Shown here one piece after another: positions 35,646 through 47,600 of a DNA stretch of 64,000 nt (within the stretch, counting starts at the first letter, position 1; every line of letters starts with the position of its first letter). This DNA comes from Moringa oleifera (Eukaryota > Streptophyta > Magnoliopsida > Brassicales > Moringaceae). The position numbers were made by a program, and so were the translations under genes. The notes under the pieces were generated by a model. It made no database searches and was not told the origin of the DNA. It was given only the letters and a program-made list of their open reading frames with translations. The stretch lies in assembly GCA_021397835.1 (NCBI GenBank), contig JAJFZO010000034.1, positions 4,528,501-4,592,500 on the forward strand, written 5' to 3'.

Positions 35646-38600
35646 ATGGAGAGATCGGATAGCAAAGATTTCTACAACTTCACTCAGAGTTCGTCAGGTT
35701 AGTGCTTGATCCTATTCTGTTTTGTTTTTCTTTGTTTGTTTCTTTTTCTGTTTTAATTTCAGATTCTCATCCCTTTCGTCTTCTTCTGATTATTGAATTC
35801 TTTCCATGATGACGTTTGCTAATAGCTTCCCCTGGGTGAGATTTTTTTTTTGGGAGTGATGGGCCTCATACATATATTATTTTCACTTCTCCCAATGGAA
35901 AGCACTGAGAAATATGGCCTTGGATCCATTTTTTATTGTAATTTCTTTATTTCGTAGCCATCTAATAGATTCATTATCCACTAAAGGTTTTAGAGTTCTT
36001 TGATTTTAGGTCATCATGCTTTTGTTGCATGCTTCTGAATTTTTGCTGTTATACTCCTATGTGTAGTATCTTTGGGGGCTGGCGCCAGTTCATGTTAAAA
36101 AATGTGAATTTATTCAAACTGATTACTGTCTCAGTGATTTATTCTTCTTTTATGATTTCCTGTTTAACTTTTAGTGCTCTTGTTAACTTTGTTGATAATT
36201 TATTTAGCTTCATCCTAATTCAATAATTTGATCTTTTATTGTACCGAAACATGCCTTGTTGATATGTTCTTTTATGATGTTCACCCTCTATGGATTTCTC
36301 TGCAGGTAATGCTCTCTTTGATGCCTCACGATATGAATTTTTTGGACAAAATGTTGTGGAAGACGTGGAGTTGGGGGGTTTAGGAGATGATGAAGAGGAT
36401 GTTCCTGTATTTGGATCTGCTGATGATGATGAGTATCGCTTATTTGACAGAGGGGAGGTAATTTTTTATTTCTTTTGAACCTATGTCAAGTCATTAGATA
36501 TGTTAAATGGGACTTCCAGAATTTTTGCTTGTATGGTCAGTGGCAATTCCTTTTTCATTTTTTTGTTGATAAGAAACAGAAAGTATATATTATTTTACAT
36601 CGTCCTGAGGTGTGCAACCCTTCAGAAATATAGTTGATAGTTAGAGGTTAGGATTTATGTGAAATCTGTAAAATTCTCCTTATTTACAAAATAATGTATC
36701 TGACGCCCAAAGTTCCAAAGTATGCAACCCAAGGTCCTTAACCACTTCAACTAGCCTCTGAATCCCCTTAAAAGTTCTCTTATTTCTCTCTCTCTCTCTC
36801 TCTCTCTCCATGTCATCCAAAAAACCACAAAAGGAATCCTCCTAGTCATGTTCTTCCTTTCCTTAGATGCCTGCACACCAACCCATGCCCTCAACTCCTT
36901 CCGCACCAATCTTCACAGCTGCACGTAGCTGTTTAGACCAACTACACTATAGAAGGGTGTGAAAAGAAAAAAAAACTATGTCCTGTTTCTTGCACAAGCA
37001 AAATCTGTTCATCAAAACCATTCCCCCCTTTTTTAGGTTATCAATAGTGAGGATCTTGCCCTGCATTACTTCCCACACAAAGAATGCCACTTTAGTTGGG
37101 ACACCGACCTTACAAATATCTTCCATACAAATTACCTGCTAGAGCCATGCTATTTTAAACTGTTCAACAATTTGAAAAATGACTTGATTGATGATTTTAT
37201 GTTACTAGTGGACCCCTCATTTCAGACCTAATTATCCTCCTTGGTGATATCTACTTTCGTAGCATAAATCCTCCTGTAAAAATGTAACCATTACCCCACT
37301 TCCCAATCCCAAGCATTTCTTGAATGGAGCTGTCCATGAAGTCCAGCTGTCAACCACCCTTACATGTTGATCCAGGCATTCTTGTGACATCCTTTGGAGT
37401 CATGCATTAATCTTGTAATAGTTTCCATTTGCTGATTCATTTAGGTCAATTAGTCTGGATACTACATTGTACATTTGCTATAACATATTTGCTAGACTTG
37501 GTGCTCGCAAGTTCGTGATGTGTAGGAACATAGATATGCATTAGCTAACACTTTCTTTGATATTGTTAGATGCTTTTCGTTGCATTGTTATTGTTACTTT
37601 CTTTTTTTCTTCCCTTCTTTATGCTTATGTTTGTGATGCAAGTCGCACATGACATGTATTTAGTGCTGTCCCTTTGACAGTGGAATTTCATTGCATTAAT
37701 TATCTGAAATATATGACATAACAACCCGTAATGCATGGGAAACAAATAATGATACTGTTGTCATCTACTATAAAAGGGCATTGGTATATACCCAGCTTGC
37801 CTTAGTTGTTCTTCTTTTTGCTTAAGCATTTCATTGATTCTTTCTTTTTGGTTGTTATTACTACTACTTATCAAAGCATTCAACAGTGGCCTGCAATGGC
37901 AGAAAAAGGAAGAAAGAATAACAGGAATCATTTGGCTACTTGCAAATATCACTTAATCCTATGGTGAATATGCCATTTAAAATTTTATTATATTGGTATT
38001 TTGGTGATATTATTTGTTTGGATCATTGGTATATTCTTTCAATTTTTTGGCTTAATTAAGATTTCATCCTTTAGATTTTCTTTTAATCTAAAATTGGTCT
38101 CTGTACTTCTAATAATAGCAATGTGAATCTCATACTTAATGAATTGGTGCAGTGTAGTTGAAATTTGCCTTGACTCTTAAGTTTTGAACTTGTGATTTTT
38201 ATGTGATGCACAAATTACAATTGAATTAACTCAAGCTCTTGCTTTTAACTCTTAGAACTAGATTGCGTTCTTTTGTTTGATATGGGAATAGCTATGGGGG
38301 AAAGAAATATTTAGGGAAGGATTTGGTTGACTCTTGTCTTATTAATGGTGTTGTGGCATAAATTAGTGCAGAAGCTGGGAGAGGGATGGGATGGTGATGT
38401 TTGAATAGGGAGCCCAGGGTTATGTTGTTAGACTACAAAGTAAAAGAGTACTTTTGTTTTCTGGGGTTTGGGACGTGGTTGTCGGGTGCTTATTTATTGG
38501 ATTAGCTAGAAGTGGATGCTTCAAACTGAATTTGATGTAGGATGGCTGTGAAATAGAGAAAAATTGGGGAAAAAAACAAAACAAATGATAAGAACATAAA

Positions 38601-41600
38601 TAGGGGTTCAGGTCACAAACAATGTTGATCTCAAATTTCAAAATTATTTTGTAATTCTCAATTTATGTCATTACAAAGTTACGTATAATTCTAAAATGAC
38701 CTAAATGTTTATAGCTCCAAGCTCTACTAGAAACAAGTACTTGTAACCGTAGTCGTAAGAGAAAAGAAACTAATGAAAGGAAAACATATAAGTTCTACTA
38801 ATTGCCTTGCTTATCGTAAAATTTAAATCTTAATATCCTGAATTTCTTTGATATCTCTGAAAACTGAGAAAGATACATATTTTATCCTTTTAATTTCTAT
38901 AAATCTTTGGTTTCTCATCTTCCTTTGTTCTCCATCATTCTTTTCCAATTGGTGAAAAATTGAGCTTGGGTTTACATAACCTAAAGTAGCAAGATTTAAT
39001 GAGCATCAACAAGACTTGGACTTTGCTTGATTGATGTGCTTCAAGAGAAAACAGAACTGCTACCAAAATGTGTGTTTTGAAAGACCAAGAAACCAAGTGG
39101 TCATGACAAAATCAAAAAAGGGAAGGATTTGGACTCTTATTTTTGTCTATTTGTTCTATTCACTATATGCTGCTGTGAAAAGGTCAGTTTCAGCTTTTCA
39201 CTTAGTATACCAACAAGTCTGATGGTTTGCTTAATATGTGTCTTGTTTTCATTTTCATGGATTTCTTCATAAATAATATTCTCATCAACCTAAGCCTAGG
39301 ATTTACTTTCAAAGCATCTTCTATTTACCAAGTATTTCTTCTGAATTTCGGAGTTTTCTTGTTGTTGTGGTCAGAGGGAAGAAAAGATTGGTTTAGTTTG
39401 TCTCGAGTGTCCTGTATCTTTCTTAGGATTCTTAGACTGTCAAAGTGAATCCAGCCAGATCACTGGAGTTATGTTATACTTAAGCATGTGATATTCAATA
39501 AAGGCATTGGAATCTTCAGGTAATTTAATAGAATTTCAGGAACATTCATCATTATACTTTATAGCAAGCTATGAGGAGTTAATGTTAGTTGGCAACAAAC
39601 GTCATAAAGACATTGAATTGACCTGTGGAGACATATCTTGGCTAAAATTGCACTTTAAAATGAGTGATATTGCATAAAAGCTCGAGATTATGAGATGAAT
39701 ATCTTTTCAAGAAAGCCATAAAAGGAGAAAATATGGTTCAAACTCATCTATTCTAACAGAAACATGTAATGAATTGTGACTGAAAAAGTTGATTTCAGTT
39801 GGAACCATCTATGTACATTCTCATAATAGTTTTACCAAGGACATGCACCCTTCTTGCCTTCATAGGAAAGAAACAAATTCTTTTCTCTGCAGTATTTTAA
39901 CTGATTTCTTTTTGTTCTTCAGTGATCTTTTCTATGTTTTTTAATGTGCAAAAACTAAAGGAAAAAGTTAAGAAAATTAAGGAAGAAAAGCCTTGGTAGG
40001 TGTTTTTAGACTAGATGGCGTGAGGCTTGAGCTTGTCCCTAGTAATCAAAAGTCCTTCTCACTTGAAAAATTATCTATGATTTGTGTGCTACTTGTTGGA
40101 TCATTTGCGCCTCAAAACTCTAACCATGTAATTAAGTGTAACGAAATCATTGTGGTGTGTGAAAAGGAGTGTGGCCATTATGCTTGACATAGCTAGAAGG
40201 GATGATCAATCAACAACTTCTAATCTGAGCTCCAGCCGGTCATGTTGAGAAAGGTTGGAATTAAAGAGTAGAGGAGAAGAGGGCTGTTGAATGTCAATTG
40301 GTGGCATTGATGGGTGAAGGTAAATTAGCGTCATTTATGATGGCAGGAACAGCAAAGTACGTCGTTCTAAGCAGTGTATGAACTACACACTTGGGTGACT
40401 CTTTCTTTATAGCGTCTGAACTCATGTATGGAAGAACTCTGTTTTCATGGGGTTTTTAAAACGCTAGCTGTTGATTGAAGTTTGGTTTCAATACGAATTG
40501 ATGTGGGATGATTAGAAAAGTAGGGAAAAGTTCGGGATTAAAAAGGAGTTGAAGATTTAGAACATAAACAGGTGCCTTGGTTCTCAAACAACAATGATCT
40601 CGGATCTCAAAATTACATATGAGTCAAAATTATCCTGGTCATAAGGCTATCTCAAACTCTTCAATAACCTAGGTGTTTGTAGGCACCAAATCCCATTAGA
40701 AATAGGAAACTCGAACCCTAGTGTTAAGAAAGTTGAAACTATAAAAGGAAAGCAATAAATTAATTGTAATTTTCTTGATTATCTTCTTAAATTTTAAACT
40801 TTTATTTTAAATCAAATCCTAAAATATTTAAATGACTTAAATATCCCTAATAATATAAAGTAAAACAACTTGCAAATTAATTCTTAATATTTCTTGTAAC
40901 GATAGATATCCATCATTTTAGTCCTTATTCTTTGTCGGAATCTAATTCCTACAACCTATGGGTGTTGGGATTGCAGGAGTAAGAGAGGGTGAGAGTCATG
41001 CTTAGGTATTCTCTTATTCTAGGTGTCTAAGAGTAACTGCAAGACACTTAATGTGGCACATATTACTCATATAATTAATTCATCCGTTGATTTGATGGTT
41101 GTGAAGTTTTTCTTTAGGTTTGTACTGATATTAAAGGCTGTCACTAATACAATTAAATTAGCAGAGAATTTGATCAAATTTAGATACCGGGATGTGTAAC
41201 TAAACCTAATTTCTCTATATTGTTGATCTGTAAACCAACTGAGAATGGAATTGTTTTCATTAACTACGCACTTGCAGTGTGCTTCAGAGCTTTATGGATT
41301 ATAGGTTTTCAAGTATTTGCAGTGAGTGCTTGGAGTGAATTACAAGTAAATGTTATATACTGTGCTACATGTCCTGATAAATTGAACTTTATGCAAATTG
41401 TTGTCTGTACATTTAGTTATTTATATGAAACAGTGTTAACTATATGCATCAAAGGAACCAGTCTTGAGCTGTTGACCACTGGAATAATGTTAAAAACATG
41501 TTTAATGGGAGAAAAAAGGGTAATGGGAATGATAATTTGGTAAGGTCTTTTTGTAGAACTTGGCATTAGATCCATTTGCGCTGTATAATTCGAGTTGAAC

Positions 41601-44600
41601 AATTGTGCGGCTTGTACTTATTTTTTATGGAGAATGTTTTGTGGCAAGAACATAACTTGCGAAGAAATTGTTAATAGGAGACTGGCTATGCCAAAGATGG
41701 AATAATAAATGAATGTCATAGAGTAATATAGATTGCCATCAAAATAGAATATGTGAGGAATTTGATCAACATATGTGCATGCAAGGAAGAGGGGCAGAAA
41801 AGATGAGGAGTGCAAGAATGCGGGGAAGGTCGAGATAGCATTGGATGCTGGAATCGTTGACTGATTTGTAAAGATCCAGTTATCTGGATCCTACTAGTGG
41901 TTAAGCTGACCTGATCTCTGTTACTTTTACATGTTTAATTCAATGACTATATTAGTATGTAATAGTAGGATTATTGTAGTTTATACCTCCTTCGATAAGG
42001 TCCCAGTGCTGTTCAGACAATTACCTTTAAAACACCGGTATAGGTTACATGATCTGATAAGTTTAGTTCTTCTAATGGAAATTAATGTGAATTATGATAT
42101 ATTAATTAGAATTCTGAAACTCTGTGAGGAGGTTTGCGCTTTTGCAGAGTCTAAAAATAGGGTAATTTATTAATTGGTGAGTCATATCTTAGATCCTAGG
42201 ACTTGAGATAAAGAAGAGAGTCAACCAACATCACTTACGGCCTTTGTGGACTTGGATAATGCCAGCAGTGAAGTGCCAATCTTGAGGTTGGTGTTTGACG
42301 CTGCAATCCTGAGGACCTATTCATGTTTTTGAGAAAGCTTGCAGATAGCAATGAATAACACCTTTTGAAGAGAATTCTTTTGAATGTATGCTTTTGCTCA
42401 CTAGTGTATGCATCCTCTACTGACTGTTTTGCCTCTGCCTGAAAGAAAAGTTTCTTTTATGAGGCAAACTTTAATTCCTCCTTTTTTATCCTTTCTCTGG
42501 TTTAGATAAGTCATATGAACTTCCATGTACTAAATAAGGCATGTAGAGAAACTTGTGCCATTGTTCACTGAGCTCGTGTAGATGGGCATGCAGTATAGGT
42601 ACATATGTATATATGGATTTTGATGTTTGAACACAAGAGGATATTGCAAGTGAGGAACTCACACTTTGTTCTCAATTTTATTTTCAAGAAAATGAGTTTG
42701 AGCTTATTTGACTTCAGATTTGATATTTGGGGCACAAAGCACCAATTTCTTGACTCTAATCTTTCTTATATATGATTTGCAGGGTTTAAGTTTAGGATCA
42801 TTATCTGATGTTGACGATTTGGCAAGTACTTTTGCGAAGGTGAGCTTCTTCATTTCTTATAATGATACGGATCATGATATTTAGGAAAAGAGAAAAGAGG
42901 TGAAGCAGATCATGGCCAAAAATATTTCTATATGAACTTGAGGAGCTTCAAATGTTTATTATTCTTGTGCTATATATTTTTAATTTAGTAGATGTTTTCA
43001 GAAAGTTAATTGCTTTTGTTTCATGGTGCAATTCAATGATATGCCAGGAAGTATGTCATTGGTCTTTTTTATTTTTTCTTTTGCTTCGTCAACTTGACTA
43101 TGCTTTTTATGTAGCTTCCTATTCCCGAACTCTTGGGATATTATGTTGTTTGCATTCGCATTGTTAAATTTCTTCGGCAAGACTTTAGTTTATTTAACAT
43201 TATCTGTTGAATGTTAGTCATAGAGATACTTTGACACAATATCGAAGAAACTTTTAGCAAAAGTATGAATGTGGATTTCATGGCAAAGATACAATAATAG
43301 AACATGATGATGTCCTAGTATATATAAACTTTAGGTGTAGCTTGTCATTTAAGTATGTAACTCAAATAATGTTGGCATATTCATTTCTGCTTTAATCTTA
43401 CAACATTTTTGGATGGAGAAGAGGAATGGAGGAGACAGGATTAGGAGTAAGGGCCTCCGCATCCCAGTTTTTATTTTTTATAGGGATGGGGGGAGGATTT
43501 GTATAAAGTCCAACGGTCCAACCTTTGTCTTTCAATCCCTCTGAATCACAGGGATTTGGAGGAGAGAGATTGAAAGATTATAATATCGGTCCTGTCTTTC
43601 TAATATATTCACGGGTATTTATTAAAGTTGAAAATATATACTTCTTACCTTCCTTTTTCTTACCAATCAAACAGTAGTAGTTTACATCCTTTTAACTTCT
43701 TTCAATTAAGACATCCAAATAAGTTGGTGTAACAATCCTTTTCTCTCGTCTTTGCTCTCAGCTCCTTTCATTTAGTTACTGTAGAACTTTCTTGGTCTTA
43801 GCTGTGTGATGAGGTTGGATGATGATGGTGGTTGTGAATTTTCCTTTGGCTTTTGGGTTAAGATAATGGTGGTAGATTCCTTACCTTTAGTAGGAACTGG
43901 CTATATGTACATGGATGGCACCCCCTTGGTGCCTTTATAGTTAATGCAAATATATTACTCTGCTTCTGATTAAATAATAATAATAATAATAATAGTAGTA
44001 GTAGTAGTAGTAATAACAACAATACAATGGTGGTAGATGAAGACAAAGAAGGGATCAAAAATTATGCTTATATTATAAGTTTTGAGAGCTTATGGTTAAT
44101 TATTTGGTTACTTCTGTGTTGAGACCTTTCTCTTTCTAGCTTGTTTACGTCATTACTTGTGATCATTTTGTGCATTTTCGATTTAATGATCTTATTTATG
44201 TTGTCTTGCGATGAAATGTTCTCTCATATGTCTCTAATTTAACAGCATAGTCACAAGAAACAGTCTTCCTTAGGTGACCTGTGAGGATATATAGAAAGAA
44301 TCCATATGCATGGAAAATGATGAGTGATTATTAGGAATGTTCTTCCTTCTCCTTTTATTTTTAATTTTTCTCATTTTCAAGTTGGACAACATGGGTACTG
44401 TGTAAAGGTCAAGTAATATACTCTCCAGTCTTCTATTTGCATCTAGATAAGTAAAATATTTAGACAAGCTTTCTGAGTCCTACCTTTTTATTTTCAAGAT
44501 TTGTGCAAAATAAGGAATTATTTCTTTTTCAGTTCCTCCAAAAAATTTATATGAGACAGACAGATGATTTGCCAGTCAATGAACCTGAAAGTTTTGTATT

Positions 44601-47600
44601 TTCTTACACCTGTCAGTAACTGAGATGGACTATCTACCTGTGGCTTAGCTTTGGGATCTGATTATTTTGTTAAATTTTGATGACATCATTCTTTAATGTC
44701 TATTATTTGCTACTTCATAATGAGTATCTGCATTTCAAAGTGAGCGCAACATAACAATTATCTCTCAATTATTTTTCTTTTTAAGAAAAAAGAAAGTTGT
44801 TGTAGTTAGACTTAAGGTGTTAAAGAACATTGCTATTACAAGGATATCCTTAGTCAAAGGTAAGACTAATCCCACCATGTCTTGATATCTAGGGAATAAG
44901 AAGGTGACCTCACATAGTTGTGTCAGGCTGCCAGTCTGCCAAGGTTGACTAGACCATCTCTTGAGGTTTTATACACATTAAAATAATTCTTTTTGTGATT
45001 ATTTATGTTATGAAAGACAGCTCTGAAGATAGGAAACAGGGACTGTAAAAGGTGGTTTGGCTCACCATTGTAATGGAGAAAGATTGGATGAAGATTTGAG
45101 CAAATGGACTTTGGAGAGCAGCTGGATGGATATTTGACCCCATCACATTTACTACCCTGATTAGGAGCAAGAGGGTAAAGAAGGCTATCCCAAGAAGATT
45201 AAGAAAATGGCTCAAATTTGATGCATGAGTAGACTTTTTTCCCAAGAGAGAGAAAGAGTAGTTTTTTGAATTTTAGAGAGCTTGGAAACCATATAAATTT
45301 TACCATCTATTTCTCCGAATATCGGCTAATAAAATTTGCACTTTATTTTGGCTTATAATTGTTTGATGCATTAGAACTGTTACACTCACTTTAAAGTTTA
45401 TCTGATAGATGCACAAAGCTCCTAGTTTTCACACGAGTTGTGAATTTCATGGGGTCTATCACCCTTTAATCTAGTGATTGATTTTAAAATTCTCTGTAAT
45501 GTCGATGTGGGCATATTATTTTGTTCTAAAATTCTCTGTAATAAAATTTGCACTTTCATGTTGGCTTATTTTGTTTGATGCATTAGCACTGTTGCACTTC
45601 CTTTAAAGTTTATCTAGTAGATGCACAAAAGCTCCTAGTTTTCACACGAGTTGTGAATTTCATGGGGTCTATCACCCTTTAAGCCAGTGATGGTTTTTAA
45701 AATTCTCTGTAATGTCGCTGTGGGCATATTATTTTGTTTTGAGTTTTAAAATCACAAAACTTCTTGAGATTAGCTTAAAGTTTTTTCTTTTTTTAAAAAA
45801 TTTTTTGTCATAAATTAAATATTAATATGCTTTACCTCATTGAGCATGTGATCATATGATACACTGAATTTGGTCATTGTTACTATTTTGCCTATTGCAT
45901 CTGCTTTTGCTTCTTGTTTCTTTTTATCTTTCTTAGTCTCATGTCTAAAAGTTATCTTAATATTTTGTGACATTGTATCAACCAGTTTCGATGGGTTTCA
46001 ATTTTGTGATGTGTCGTGCAGTTGAACAGAGTTGTTACTGGCCCAAAAAATCCAGGAGTTATTGGTGATAGAGGATCAGGGTCCTTTTCCAGGGAAAGTG
46101 AGTATGAGACTTTTCTATGTTTACAATGTGTATTAATAAGAGAATTCCCTTGAAAGTTCTTGTTCTGGATTGCTCCTAGCTTCTTTCCTTCATTTGAATC
46201 GGTATCTATGGTTGAATAAGGTATTCTTTGTTGAATGAACCTGTAGTTCTTGTTGTTGGAGGTGCTGTAGTCATTTTGCTGACAGGTAATAGGTTTTTTT
46301 TGTTTTTTTTTTTTTTGGGGGGGGGGTGTTAAGGGAAGGGAGTTAAGAGGAAATACTACCATTTTTTTTTTTTTTTAATTCTTGTTGTTCTATGTTATTT
46401 GGTCATTGTGGGGCTACACAGGAGGGTTGGAGAGGGGGAAGGGGAAAAGGTGGAGAGCGGAAATGATGCACTATTTTGGAAATACTGTCATGTTTGTCTT
46501 CTATTTCTTCTTCTTCTCTTTCTTAGAGCCTTTAATTTAGGAATTATATACATTGGAGGTATTGCATTTCTATGTCCTTCATGGATGCCTGCAGAGTATG
46601 TTACTAATTAAATATGCAAAGCTGCTGACTGTAATTTGCGAAAATGGATAGTGCTTCCAGTCCATTCATCTGCCAGTGGTTCAATCGACAACATGGTCTA
46701 CTTATCGCAAGGATGCTATACTTAAGGCTATTCAATAATAGATAATTTATCTTAATAGTACTTTTCTTTCTCTCCTTGGTAAAATTTCCTGCTTTATATG
46801 CAACATACACATGCATATCTTGATTTATGCAGACACATATATGATAACCAATACATTTACAGGATTTTCATTTTGAACGATATAGTTAGCTCAGATTTTT
46901 GTTAAGATGGTTCTTATTTTCTTATCCTTCGTTTACGAGTTTTCGAATATCTTTCATAACCTCTCTCCGACTCTCTCTTTAGTTATCTACCTCTTTTGTC
47001 TGACTTATTTTTAATGCAATAGTTAAATTATCTTGTTTCTCACCTCTTGTTTGCTACTACTTGTTCTGTAGTTTCAAGTTTAAATGCTTTTCTAGAAATG
47101 GATTGGGTAATTTGGCATTTCATTCTTTTCTCAGTGCATGGTTATCTTTCTCCAATTATGGTTATCACAGTTCTCATTTTTATTTGAGGTTCTTTGACTG
47201 CTTTATCAGTAATGATAGCTTGTGATGTTCTGCTTTAACATTTCAAATCTCGTACATGCATGAGACCATGAGTTAGGTTCCTTGCTTTTGTTGAAGTTTG
47301 TGAGCCTCTGAGAATTTTAATATGCTTACTCCTAAATATTACTTGTTTCTTTGTCACCTGATGGTTTGCCTGTTCAACAGATTTTGAAGTAGCATAATAT
47401 TTAGTCCAATTTTATGCAATAGCATCAAACAATTTCTTGTTTGCTTGAAATCCATTGTTGCCTCTTTAACAGCAAGTTGCCTACAGGTTCATCTGCTGCT
47501 GAATGGACACAGGATGGAGAATTCACTAACTGGTTAGATCAGCATATGTTGGATATGGAAAACTCTCAAGAAATCAAGAGGTGGTCCTCGCATCCACAGC

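Noticed and set aside
43858..44058. Minus-strand frame with a long Leu run
   Set aside because: It is the translation of the (TAA)n(TAG)n microsatellite in PAT1 intron 3; no gene context.
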